DNA of 64,000 nucleotides from Penelope pileata. Its lineage: Eukaryota > Chordata > Aves > Galliformes > Cracidae. Every line of letters starts with the position of its first letter. The first letter of the stretch is position 1. Shown here piece by piece: positions 36,801 to 50,100 of the stretch. The notes below the pieces were generated by a model. It did not search any database. It saw nothing but the letters and a program-made list of their open reading frames with translations, and was not told the origin of the DNA. Position numbers and translations under genes: made by a program. Location: positions 660,620-724,619 of the forward strand of contig WBMW01005910.1 in assembly GCA_013396635.1 (NCBI GenBank), given 5' to 3'.

Positions 36801-38554
36801 CCCCAGCATCCTGGAGGACTTAGTAAACTGTTTGAGTTAAGGAAGTAACTTCAAGCCAGGAAAAAATGTAGTTTCTAGTTTTTAAAAATGAAATGGAAAA
36901 CAGTCTGAACATCTCTAAGAACTGTGTTTTTGTCCTTGTGAATCATTGAGAAATACCAGTTCCTTGTGCTAAATGTGCATTTTTTATTGCTGGAGTTTCA
37001 AATAGTAAAAAATCTAGACTGAAATCCATTCAGGATATCTGAAACCCATCTGTGAAACAGAGAACTATTTTCACCTTTCATGTTTTTTGTTATCAGTTTC
37101 CTGATCTCCAGAAGAATACTGGAATTTAAGTGTTTTGCAACTATTCCTGTCCTTGTCGTTGTATAACATTGCATATGGTGCTGAGCAAAGGTTTTGGTGA
37201 GATTGACATGACACTGAACAATGTCCATCTTCTCCTCTGTGAATGTCTTAACGATTCACAGGGCTGTATGTCCCATAGAGGAGTTGTTCTAGAATCAGTA
37301 GTTTCCAATCCAGATAATTCATATTTATAATAATGACAACTTTGTTTTCAGTCCTTTAAAAAAGCGTAATAATTTAGTAATTCATAGTAAAGGAGACTAG
37401 GTTCCTTTTAAAGATTATTCCACTGCTGAGAAGGAGAGGATGGACAGCACTGCTGAAATGGAGAGAGATGGTAGAAGCTTTCTGTTAAAACTGCGCCAGA
37501 AATCTCAGGGCACGTGGGACAATTCTTTTCTGCATTTTGTCACTTTCTCTAGGGAAAGCACTACACCTTCATTTCTTTCCTGAGGACACAGCCCTTGAAA
37601 GCAGTCCTGAAAAGAACATATAACAAACAGGGCTGGTATTTTGGTGGTCAAAGTATGAACAACTCCAGTTCCTGCTTGGTTTTAGTCTGTGGTACTGTGC
37701 AGCAAACTACATCCTCTTAGAGACACAGACAACAGAGATAGTGCCTGGCCTCTGTTTCTTTGAAAACACATGTCCATTAATCATTTGGTGAAATTACTTC
37801 AGCTTGTGTTGATGAGGATAACACTGACCATGCAACTGTGAGATGTCAGACGTGGCTGGTTGCAAGTCTGAGATCCCAAAAGATTAGGCAGCTCTGCTTA
37901 CCAGTTGTTGCTGTCTGTATGGACTGCAGTGTGTTTTAACACTGTGCCGTCCACATGGACAGAAGTGGCATCGTGTCCCTGAAGAGCTCACCAGGCACCA
38001 AGTCAGACCTGCACGGCTTGCTGCACGACTTGTCCTGCAGGCTGTAGGCCTGCACACTGAGCTGGGAGGGGTTGTACCGGCAGCCTGTACCAAACAGGGC
38101 CCATCCTGGGCCTGACCTTGTTTCAGCTCTAACTGGGTTTCATGGGCTTGCATCAGAGCATGTAGCACAGTTGTTATGCCTTTAACCTGGGTTTGGTTGG
38201 AAGTAACTGTGACCAGACATGAGAGTCAAAAAGAGTACTGACAGGTTACTAGCCTTCTTCACACAGTGTCTTTAAAACAAACGAAAGGTTCTGTATGCTC
38301 AGTGCTAACTAATTGCTGGACAGCAGTTCTGAAGAAAGGATGAGAGGATTACAGTGGATCATTCAGTGAACATTACTCAACAGTCTCGCATGCCGTGGAA
38401 GAGGCAGGCAGGCCAGTGTGTGTAAAAAGGATTGCCACCCGTAAGGCACACAAAGCTGTGTTCTACTCAGACCAGTCTGGATGTCAGTCTTTGAGAAAGA
38501 CCAGCTAAATAGAAACTCCAAGAGTGCCAGGCACAATCAGAAGTCTAGGAAAGC
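33816..38554. other. Intron 1 sequence, no gene recognised
   Basis: AT-rich DNA with an A18 run at 34564-34581 and a GGTTTT-type stretch with a T tract at about 34979-35021. A somewhat GC-richer patch at 35960-36180 gives overlapping short ORFs on both strands, none recognisable. Confidence 0.5.
34564..34581. repeat. A18 homopolymer
   Basis: Eighteen consecutive A residues with no LINE or retrocopy sequence that I can identify to their left. Confidence 0.9.
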
Positions 38555-38639
38555 GCTGTCCATGGCAGGGGGTTGGAACTAGAGGATCTTTATGGTCCCT
38601 TCCAACTCAAACCATTCTGTGATTCCATGGTTCTATGAG
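38555..38639 (+). mobile_element. CR1 LINE, 3' terminal 85 bases
   Basis: Reads CTGTCCATGGCAGGGGGTTG, then GAACTAGAGGATCTTTATGG, TCCCTTCCAACTCAAACCAT and the CR1 tail TTCTGTGATTCCATGGTTCTATGA. Severely 5'-truncated. The following bases (GGAGTTGTTTGGCCTAGTGA at about 38667) faintly resemble another CR1 segment, but not enough to call. Confidence 0.93.
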
Positions 38640-41600
38640 AACAACTTCAGAGGAATGACAGAAGAAGTTGGAGTTGTTTGGCCTAGTGAAGAAAATACCC
38701 AGGTTATTCCTGTTGAAGGGTCAGAAAAGCTGTCCATATTCCTCTTACAGTGGGTCACTGGTATTTTTTTGTTTTCTTTCAGCTGTTGTTCAGTCACCCA
38801 GTTGTAAGCAGCTTACGTATCAAGGGTTCTTCAGGAACCAGCCTGTTTGCTCATTATGCCAAGCACAACACTTCCCTGAGACTTGGCAGCTGAGATGTGC
38901 ATACTTGGAGACCCAAGAGAACAATTTAATCCAACTGCAGTGGAAGGAGTCTGAAGTTTGATTGGTTCACTTTGTGTTTTCGGCAGACTAAGTGTATGGG
39001 TAGTCAGTCACTGGAGATAAGATATGTTGAGTAACATGGTTGTGTCTGCATTCCTAATATTACCTCTTCTGATGTACTTATGCTTTTCTCCTGCAGTAGA
39101 ATCCTGTCCTACTTACTATCAAGTTAATAGGAATTTTTCTGTTGATTTCAGTGGCAAGCTGGAGGAGACTTATGTGATCCCCATAAGTTTTTGCACTATT
39201 TCTGACTGCTATGTAGCAACAGATACAAGCCAGATCACAGATCTAGGTCAGATATTCCAAGACAACCAGTAACAAGTCTCAGAATAAATAAAGAAAACGG
39301 AATTCACTGTTCGTATCAGCACATATCAGCAGTGCAGTTACATGTTAGAAAGTGGCTAAAATCGCCTATATGAAGTCCAAAATTTCATGCAAAAAAAGAA
39401 CTAGATTTCAAACACCACTTGCTTTCATTCATCCACATACTTTTACAGGACACGACCAGTTTTCAGAATTTGGGTCTCTTTATAGTCCCTGTTCTTTGCT
39501 TCTTCTCTTGTACACTACCAAGAGTCCAGATTTTTAACAGCCTTTACCAGAATAAAGTTCCCATGCTTTACCCGTGCTTTGTAAGGAGGTACCTCTCCTG
39601 TTAAGCCTTCCTTTCTAATATTAGGGGTAAAAATAAATAAATAAAACTGCCCAGTAAGATGAAGGGAAAAAAAAGAAAGAAAAAAAAAAAGAACTGGAGG
39701 TATTTTCAGTTCCATGAAGGCTGAACAAGTTGAAATTTCCTTCATGCTTTTGCTAAAAGTCAAAGGGACTAAGACCCACCACCAGCTAGCATAAAACAGG
39801 GGTGGTGGAAGCAAATCTAGGCAATGCTGCCATTACAATGTACAGTACTTCTCTTTGTCCAACCTAGCTTGTTCTTCAGTTGCCTTTGCAAATCAATGTG
39901 AAACTTTGGAGTAGACCCTTCAGAAGTATTTCAGGGCTAGAAAGGAATTGAGCATAAACTATAGCCCTAGCAAAGGGCTTCTAGCATGAAAGAATTGTCA
40001 AAGGCCTCTAGAAAGCTCAGCTTCAGGAATACAGTTTCTGTGTGTCTGCATCTTGGTCTGTACATGCAGGAAACATTCTACCATGCTTTACAGTAGAGCA
40101 GCAGGTGCTCTATTTCTGTTTGAAGGGAGTGATCACTATACCTAAGAAACCGATTAGAGATAGCTTTCACTGTTGATTTGGTGTTAGTATTATGTTGCAT
40201 TTCAAGTAGTTACTAGTTTTATAAACAGTATTTTTTAACTTAATAAAATCCCACTTTAGCTATGAACAATGAACAGTTAGTTTGCTTGTGAAAATATTTC
40301 TGAAGCATTACGTATTTTCTTACGTGATCCATAACTGCAGGTATTGGGTACTTACAAAAATGCTAAGGTGGCAGAGCTAGTGACAATGTTTTATTGCAGA
40401 AGTTACCTTCTGAGTCTTAAACTGTTGAAACTACTTTGGCTTGTAATTTTATAGATTAAGTCCTTCTTTTTCGGCCATTTCTGCTCTCTTAAAAAAAATA
40501 AAAATAAAAACCACAAGCATTTTGGCTAATCAGGAAATGACTACATTTTTCTTGGTTGGTCCAACTGCTGGGATTATTTAATGTGAAATGCACCACTTTC
40601 TGAAAAGTGACTCTGTAAATGTCATTCAGAAATTCAAGCTGCAGTATTTCAAAGGTTACCATAAATGCATTCCATTTACAAAATGCTGGAAATGTTTTTC
40701 TTGGCTAAAAGGCACTGAAAGGATAATTAGGATCCTTTAGTCTGCATCATATGCTGAAGTGCATACATCTGTACAGAGCTGCACATCTGGCTTTTGGTCT
40801 GATAGGTATCCAAAACACATCCTCATTATGGCTGATCAGGTGTTCATTGAGATGAATGTTCAAGAGATACCAAAGGTAATGGAAGTAAGCTGGTAACTTG
40901 CTCCAGGTTCAGCAAAGAGTAGTTTGAATGAGCACAGCTGCCTCTGCTCTGTGCTTTGGTGTATGGCATCCATTAGCTCCCCATATGACTCAAAAGTACA
41001 TGCCGAAGGGTCTTACTCAGTAAACGCAGCAGGAAGCCTTGACTTCTGTTTCAGAAAGGAGTTTATGCAGTTGTTTACTTCTTCTTCTTAGTGTTCTGGT
41101 TCTGGCATTTTCTCCCAAGTTCCCACCATCCAAAGCCCATTTTTTGCCTACAGAATTACTCATTTTTCCTGCATTATATCAACAGAATATTTCTTTTAAA
41201 TGTCACAGGCTATGAATTTATTTTTATTTTCAGTTTCTCTGATGAGGACTAGATTTCTCCCCATCTTCTTTTCCTGACACATAATGAGTAAGACCAAAAT
41301 TGCCAAAAGTATCCGCTAACTCTGAATGCTTAGCATAAGACATTTTGAAATCCTGAACTTTTCAGAAAATACATTGATTTATAATGCTTCGTATATCCAG
41401 AATCTCCAACTGATGTAAAAGAAATTGTGAAACTTAAGTGCATCTGGGTTTTGCATCTGTCAGACATGCAAAACAAATCCACATTGAGGCAAATCAGGTG
41501 TTTATTGAAATGCTTTAGCCTGAAGAGAGTTGGAGCATTTTATAGGCAGAAATTAAGATTTTTCCTAAAGCAACTAACAGGTGTCAGATTGAAAAACAGC

Positions 41601-44600
41601 ACCCACTTTGTGACAGGGGAAAATTGCACTTACTTACCCTTTTAAACACTGATTGCATCACTGGTCTTCAAACTTCTAAAATTCAATCAATCAATATTTT
41701 TTTGTGTGGTCTTTTTTTGTTGTTGTTTTCTTCACTTCTCATAAAACATATGCAAAAGAAGGAGAGAAATGAAATCCATTCACTAGGTAGGAGTACAGGA
41801 CAAGCCATTGGAGAGCACAGCACTGGTGATTCAGAAAAACCTTAACAATCTTGTAGCATTGCTAATTCTACTTAAACTTGCATCCCCATCCTTCTCTATA
41901 TAACACAGACTGTGATAGTTACAGTTGCACAGCAATGACGCAAAAACTAGGTACCTCAGGTCTGTGATGCTTTGAAGGTGGGAGATGAAATTCAAATGCT
42001 TTCCAGAGGTGTATTACTCTGTCTCCAGCAGTCCATGAAACTTGATGCTCCAAGAGGGGCAAAAGAAGTCCCATCATGCTCCTTTTGAATAGTTTCAGGA
42101 TGGTTTACTTTCCATTTTAGCAATGGAGAGGAGGAATCCCTATTGTTGTTTGCTGCCATTAGGGTGATGCCAGAAGAAGTCTATGCCCTGTTGTACTAGC
42201 CCAACACCAAACGCATGCACAATGTCAGCATCCCACAGAGCAGAGACCAGGGAGAAGCTAGAAATGTGCACTGAGAGGTGAAATCATTTACCTGTGAACT
42301 TGCAGTGAGTAATGTGTCTTTTGACTGTTGCTTTAGCAGGCTACACACAGTTCATGACCACATGAACTGGTCAAAGCCTCCCACCCTGAAACCCACAGCC
42401 CAATGAACCACTTCTGTTGTGAGTGCGGAAGGACCTCAGGTGAGCGCGGAGGTCTTGCCTTACCTGCCTTCTTCCTAAACACTATAGAATATGTAGTGGA
42501 ACACAGCCACTGTGAATAACTCAAGATTCTTTATTTCCAGCCCTGGAAGCACAACAAGAACATCCCTTCCGCAGAGAAGGAAGTGCACGCTGTTTATTCC
42601 CTAGGGCACAGCAACTTGCACTTCCCACTCTGCAGTAACTACACCTATGCACATACCTTGTAGAAAATTTTCTTTCTATGTCACAGACTGATCTGAAGAT
42701 ACTGCCATTGTGCAATCATTATCCCTGAAAAAGAAAAAAATCATTCCTGCTCTCAGTATAGAATGTCTTCAGGAAAGAGAAGCAAAGGCGGAAATAGTTT
42801 TAGCTGTACATAACTCTTCTGTCCAAGACATTACAAGTCACATAACTGTGGCATGTATTTTCAAACCCTAGCAGTGGAATGGATCGTTTTTGTCTCTACC
42901 TTTCAAGCTGTGATCTTGGACAAGTGATGGGAAATTTTGAGATTTTTAGAGCCGTTAAGATTCAGAGAGGAGAGCCAAAAAGGTGAAAGGGTTGATGCCA
43001 GTTTCCTAGTATGCCTCTTGGAAGGAAGGGAGTCTGCTGCACTGCTGCCAGTTGTCAGGACCATCAGCCAGCTAGCTGCTCAGCGAAGACACATCCTCAC
43101 AGCAATGTGAGGCACTGCAGCAAAGGCGTCTTATATTTTAGTACGTGTATGTTCCCTGAATGCCAGTTTTTCAGCACAGGGCCACAGGAAAGATCCTTAC
43201 GGCAGACTCTGTCTTGGCAGAAGCTTTGCAAAATATATCAGAAACGAAGATTTTTGCAATATATCTTTCAGTTACAGAGGTTTCCTTGTGAATGGGAGAT
43301 AAAAGTATTGCTGCCTTTCTCACTGAGTGCTACACATGGGACAAGGCATGCCAGTCCATCAGCAGTTTGTTTAGAATAGTATTACTAAACCTTTTACCTT
43401 TCTAATGAGTATGTGCAGATTTAAATTTTCACCCCTACTTTGCCCTTGCTGTGTGTAAAGCATCAGAGGTTAAACTGTCTGTGCCTGCAGCTGAAATTGT
43501 GCTCACCTCCCTTGTGCTTTGTTCTGTTACCAAACTGATCAAATTGTTTAGCTTTCTTCTTTGCCTCTGACACCGCCATGTCTTTAGATTGAGCAGTGGA
43601 GCAAGACCATGCAATATTGGGGACAGGAAAGTTGTTTCTTGCAAGTAATGCCCAATGGTTCAACCTGCTAGAGGTGTCATACCTGGGTGGCAATCAGGGC
43701 CCAGCTTCATGAAGCATTGAAAGCACTCTAGTATCAAAGTACACTGGCCAAAACTTTCTTTACTGTGAAAAAATCTATTGTTAGCAACATGTCACCTCTC
43801 TCCTTAAATATTTTCTCTGTGCCCTTGATAGGAAGACAGACAAGCTGGTACAGCTGCTGTCTCACCCTCAATGTGCTTGTACTTACACATTTTTAATATC
43901 ATTCACTACTGTTTCTTTTCTTCCCCCTCACCACCAACCTTGCTTGCAGTTTTTCTGCAGAAAGAGAGAAAATTCTTGGACAGATTTCCAGAAGGAGTTA
44001 GCGTAGAGTGTACAGCAGGGAGGAGTTCAGTTAAAGATGCAGCCTCAAAATGAGATCTCTTTTGTTGCCCCAACCTCCTTATCTTTTCTGTGTGTGGTGG
44101 GTTATATTTTCATAATATCCCTCTAAATATAGAGAATGTGTCTACGATAAGTGACTGGTGGGTGGATCCCATCTGTTTGCCACACTATAGGAAGGCATTT
44201 TGGGAACACAAAGGAAAAGAATGTCATAATTGTGCAAATCCTTATAACACACCCCAGCCTCTCTTTTCCTTGTCCAATTTGATGTCTGTCTATGGTAATG
44301 TCACGACTGAATTTCAACCCAAATCTTTTTTTGCTCTGAATTAACCTTCACTTTTCTCATATCAGCACTTGAAACTAACTCTGCCTTTCAATTTTCCTTT
44401 CAAAAAGGGAAGATAAGACACATCCATCTAGTCCTTAATGTGTAATTAACTTTTCTTTCCTGCTGTTCAATCTCTTTGGACCATTCTGATTCTGGAGGAT
44501 CAGCTACAAGACATAGTGTACATAGGAGCCATCTGCAGCAATTGCCAGCTAGATCTTTCTTTCACATCACACTTTACAGTAAACTATTCCAGAGGGAATT

Positions 44601-46404
44601 CTTGGCAAACTCACTATTACAATCATAAATACCCCTTAAAGCAGATCATGGTTATGGAAAGTGAGAAGAAAAGGGAACATTTACAGGAATGACTATCTTC
44701 TCAACCTTTAGACTGTAAACTGATGAAAGGATTTGTATGCACGTTTGAAAACAAAACCACATAGATCTGAGCAAGAGTTAAGTTATAATTTGCATTCAGT
44801 CACTTCCTTGGCAGCACTTTTGCCTGAAACTTATCAGCCTTGTTTCCTGATGACAGTGTGTTACTGACATCAGCTCAAGTTGGTGGCAAAGATATTACCA
44901 ATTTAGAAAATAAGCTGTCATCCAGCGGAAATGATCTGTCATTGGCTGTTTGATGCACAACGTCACCACCAACTGGGGGAGCCAGGGGGATGATCGAGCT
45001 GGCAGCAGGACGTTCATCCTCACTGGCTGGTGTGGAAGAACACGGCTTTACATTGAGTCCATAATGAGATGAATGTCTGGCTTGTAAAATCCAGACAGTA
45101 AGAAAAGCTACTGTATTTTATGTACTATTTTTTATTCTTTTTCTGCACTTGAACCATACTTCTACCTTTTTCTTACATTCACAAGGACTCATAATTTTCT
45201 ATTTTATGTGAAAGCTGAGATTCCCATGTAGTCACATAACTCTATAGCTGGGATTCTAAGAAAAATAGGAGCTGTTGTGAAGTCGCTATAAAACCACAAG
45301 AGCTGCCAAAACGGAGCTAGCTGTGATGCAGTTTGATATTCCTCCTGTGTACAGCCTGCAGTGACATTCAAGACTTTTACTAGCAGATCTGCAGAGGATG
45401 AAATCTGCTTCCAGCGAGGAGAGGTTTAGTTAAGTATCAGAAGCTTGCTCTTTGAGACCTAAACTGAGAACAGATGCACTTTGAGACCCTCCAGCTACAA
45501 TTGACAGATATCTTTCATGGTGACCACCCCGTAAAAGAACTTCTGCGGAATAAACCACGACAGGTGAAGTACAGTAACAATGGAGGTTACCTACACATAA
45601 ACACTGTTTTGTGCCTCCACATGGAAATTTGACAGCTGATGTAACTGAATCCTAAAATTTGCCTCTCCTTCCAGAGCATCTTTGTATTATTATAGTGCAA
45701 GTGGCCCTACGTAGCACTGATATGTGATACTCTTTATCACATTGTAATACTTCAAAAATTTTCTTAAATAACTCCTTTCTCATCCCCATCAAATAAATGC
45801 TGACAATTACTCTGGTTTTAAAAATGAACAGTGCCCTGATAGGCTAACATATCTGCACTCTGCTACTTGCTCCAATTTATCAATTCATGGCAAGTTGAAT
45901 GTACAATTTCCTCTCAAAGTATTGATTTAGCATAACAAAGTATGACCTTGATTACACTCTGGCTTGGAAAACAGCTGTTTCATACCACATCGCAAACAAC
46001 ACTTTGCAGGGCTCTGCAGGGGTGCACCAGCAAAATGGAAGAACTGGAAAAATACTGGTTTCCTACAACAAACTGGACAGCTTTTTGTATGCAGAGTGTT
46101 ACCCATGAACACCATTTGTACATGGTGCAAGGAGAATTTTTGCTATACGGGTTGAGAACAGGTTGTCCTTCTCCTGTGAGACATCTCCTGACCCCCAACT
46201 CTGCTATAATCAATGTGTGTTGAGCGTTGAGCTAAATGACACGGGACAGGTTTCTAACTTTGTAGCCACACCACCACATTCAGGAAGGGAAATGGAGGTG
46301 CTTGGAATTAACACGGTACTTTCTTCTGTCCTGTGGAACCAAAATCCCACCTGCCCAAAACAGAAGAAAAACTGGTGTAAATTCTCTTTGGGCTTTGCAA
46401 GGCC
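38640..46404. other. Intron 1 sequence, no gene recognised
   Basis: A long AT-rich stretch. Contents are A-rich tracts at about 39667-39692 and 40491-40510 and many short ORFs. I see no exon, RNA or transposon that I can support. Confidence 0.5.
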
Positions 46405-47168
46405 TGCTCCACAGTACAGAGACCTGGACAGGCGTGAAATGTGGCCCATGTGAACCTAATGAGATTCAACAAGGCCAAGTGCAGGGTGCTGCACACGGGT
46501 CAGGGCAATCCCAGGTATGTGTACAGACTGGGAGAAGAACTTATTGAGATCAGCCCGGCAGGGAAGGATTTGGGGGTCCCGGTGGACAAAACGCTGGACA
46601 AGAGTCAGCAGTGTGCTCTTGCAGCCCAGAAGGCCAACAGTGTCCTGGGCCTCATCAACAGAGGGGTAGCAGCAGGGAGAGAGAAGGGATTGTCCCCCTC
46701 TGTCCCCATGAGGCCCCACCTGTGGAGCTGTGTCCAGGTCTGGGACCTCCAGCACGAGGAAGACATGGAGTTGTTGAAACAAGTCCAGAGAAGGGCCGCA
46801 GAGCCCCATGAGTGGCTGGAGCACGTCTCCTATGAAGACAGGCTGAGGGAGCAGGGCTTGTTCAGCCTGGAGAAGGCTCTGAGGAGACCTCGTTGCAGCC
46901 TTCCACTATCAAAAGGAGCTTATAAACAGGAAACCAACTTTTTACACAGTTTGATAGTGATAGGACAAGGAGGAATGTTCTTAAACAAAAGCAAGGAGAC
47001 TTAGATTAGATGCTAGGGGAAATTCTTTACTCAGAGAGAGGTGAGGCCCTGGCACAGCTGCCCAGAGAGTTCTGGATGCCCCATCCCTGGAGGTGCTTAA
47101 GGCCAGGTTGGATGGAGCCCTGGGCAGCGTGATCTAGTGAGTGGGAACTCTTTGAGGTCCCTTCCAAT
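46405..47168 (+). mobile_element. CR1 LINE, longest uninterrupted copy, with ORF2 C-terminal remnant
   Basis: About 760 bases in sense with PALM2. A + strand frame from 46441 covers the CR1 ORF2 region downstream of the RT core in the expected order: HVNLMRFNKAKCRVLHTGQG, then YRLGEELIE, SQQCALAAQKANSVLGLINR, DMELLKQVQRRAAEPHEWLE, YEDRLREQGLFSLEKALRR. It stays open for 187 codons, but the sense frame is lost after KALRR, where consensus copies have RRLRGDL, so a frameshift lies near 46885. The 3' end reads TGGATGGAGCCCTGGGCAGC then GAGGTCCCTTCCAA at 47168, without the usual ATTCTATGAT tail. The RT catalytic core, endonuclease and ORF1 are absent. Confidence 0.95.
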
Positions 47169-50100
47169 GGTCCTTAAAGCCTCTTTCAAGTTGTTTCAGA
47201 GCCCTGGGAGCTGTCACCATGGCACATGGCTGTGGCAAGCTGTCCCCAAGCACGCGCTGGGACATGGTGCTCGGGAGATATTTCAGCTTGACTTGCAGCT
47301 CTAGTTGATGATGGGGACTGAAACACCATGGTGCAGGGAAGCAAGTAACAAACAACATACAGTTTAGTGAATTTGACTGTTTGGAGTTGCTCCTTTTCAC
47401 GTTGATCCAGTTAGGTCACTGCCTTTCACAGCTGGCTGACTGGGGTTTAGAAGCCACCACAAGAAAATCTTTATTAGGAACACTCAAACAGCCAAGTATT
47501 CTATCAGAAAACAGAGAAGGAAGATGCTTCTGTAGAGAAGAATATATAGAAGACAAGGTTTTCTAATTGGGTGGGAAAAATGGCTGCTATTTGTCCTTTT
47601 TCAATATCTTTAGGGAAGTGAATGAGTTATTATTTTCAGCTCCTTTTATTATTCTATGCAGCTGTGGGAAAAGACTGTACAATTGATGTGCACTCTTGAA
47701 CTAAAATGTGTGGTCTGATGACTAGATATGGTGAGAGGGAGGTAGCACTTCTCTCACTCCACTGAATTTCAAATAAAAATAAAAGACATTATCCAAAAAG
47801 TAACAATTTATCTTCCCTTTCAATTAGATTAAATATTATTTAAAATATTTATTTATTTATTTATGGCTAATGTTTGGCTAGACATTGTGACAAAAATGCA
47901 TGCAAACATAACTTGTTGAATAGCTTGAAGGTTAAAATGTTTTTTCTTTATTTTAATTCTTACCATGAGCCCCACTTCAGTCATAAGGTATGGTGGTTAA
48001 TTAATAGCTGTGCATTGTCAGCTCACCTTATAAGATGGCCACATAGACAATGTCCCCAGTGTGCAAGTAGGGTGCAATGGAGCACAGAATGGGGCTTGTG
48101 TGCTGCACGCCACCCACAGCTCTTTTTATTTTACAGGTCTAATTTAGTAGGTCTCCCTAGAAGGGGTTTTGAAAGTAAAACAGACTGCAAAAGCAGCAAA
48201 GTATCTGCTGAATGAGATCCATGAGATCTGTTGAAGTGGCCAGCCATGAATGATTTTTCCATGTGAAACTGACAGACAGGAACTGGTAGATACTAAGAAA
48301 GCATGTAAGACAAGTTAGAATATCCAGCCTTCTGTGAATTCAGACCGTAGCGAAAATCAAATTGGCTTAATGTAATTTTTAATAAGGTTGGACTGGAACG
48401 TAAGTATAGTAAAACTCAATTGTTTTAAAATTTCAGTATTCATTTAAAATGGCAAACGTCATTTTGTGGTATCCACGATAATTAAATGTGCAAACATACT
48501 TACGGTACTATCTTCACTTTGTGTAGCCAGAACTTGTGCTGAGTGCACCTCAAGCACCTCTGCTGCTAAAGCTGTTGAGGCAGCAGGGAGTGTTTTCTCA
48601 GGTAGATCATTTCAGCTTGTGGTTATCGGCTCCTTGCAGGAGGGTACAGGCTTCCGCACGAAAAAGAGATTATGAACCTATTGGCTCACTTGTTATTCTG
48701 TCATCATCATTTGAATATACTGTCCAAGGTTTCCATGGGGCAGTGAAGAGGGGAAAATGGCAAGGCTGTACCACATCCCTTTGTTGTATACGCTCCTTGG
48801 AAAGCCATGCCATGGACAGTCGTGCATAACTGTATCATACAAGAGATTTCAGTGTTTCTTAAATACTGATTACAGATCGTATAGTCTGTGCTCAGACAGC
48901 ACTTCAGAAAAGTTAATTAAAAAAAAATCAGAAAACTCTGATGCAGATTTTTAAGATATTTCTAGCTGGACCAAATACAGAGAAAATGCTTATACGAAAG
49001 TGGTGGGGCCAGTGATGTTCTTGGCTGAGCACAAATAGACATTAGGATTGGATTAGGATCAGCATTTTCATTAACATCTTGTCTATGAGTGTTGTTATGC
49101 AAATGTAATTAAAATGTGTAGGAGCAGAGGTATACAGTCAGGTGTCTGCTCAGGACCAGTTGCAGCCCTCAGCAGGGCACAGTGCCCAGCTGCTGGACCA
49201 TGCTTGAGAAGAGGTCCCACAGCTGATGGAGCAGAAATTCTGTTTCCTACTAATGCGTTTGATTTTGCACTGAAGTAGAAGCCTCCCGGCAGAAGCATTA
49301 CTGCAGAGCATTGTAACTTCTGGCATGAAGGCAGTAACAAGCAGCTGGAGAGCCATAATCTCCTGCAACAGTGAGGTCTCTTGGAAAGCATGTATGTGCC
49401 TGTGACTTCATCTGCACTGAGACAGGTTCTATCTGGACATGGCTTAAGAAAGTGAGATCTGAAGTTCCCAGGCATTTGAGTCCTGCAAAAGGTATATCTG
49501 TAATGTTTCATGTTTGTTGAATGGATCCTTAGGAAAATTTCAGACAAACTCTATTTCAAAAAAATGAAGTTTTTTTCAATAGATAACCTTTTTTTTGTAG
49601 ATAATTATTTAAATAAATAAAACAGACATGGCATGCTTGATAACTATAAAAGGAAGAAACTATTTCTTTCCTCAGTCTGAGGATGCTATCAGTATCTCTG
49701 TGCAGAAAATGGAGATGAAATGATTGTTAGGAGATGTGTGCATCCATCATCCCTCCTGATGAGGCACATTAGCCAACAAAATGCTCAGACTCCCATCGGC
49801 AACAAAGCTTAGCAAGAGAAAAGGAGGTGGGCAGATCCAAGTGTTAAGCTGACTGTGAACATCTGGAAAGCAGAAGATAACGTTCCGCAGACTTGTCTTT
49901 TGATTGATTGTTGGAAATCATTTGCAAAGCTAAACCAGTAGAGGAAGCTTGATACAGCTGATGAAGAAAATAATACCCATTTTTGCAATATCTTCATTGG
50001 TTTGCTGCTATTTTTATTTTGCTTACTTAAGGTCAGTAGCAAAAAGAGCTCAGTTACCAATATTTATAAGGAAGCATGATTCATGCATAGGCAGATGTTA

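Noticed and set aside
38660..38700. GGAGTTGTTTGGCCTAGTGA as a second CR1 body fragment
   Set aside because: Similarity to the CR1 LELFSLEK coding segment is limited to one short phrase.
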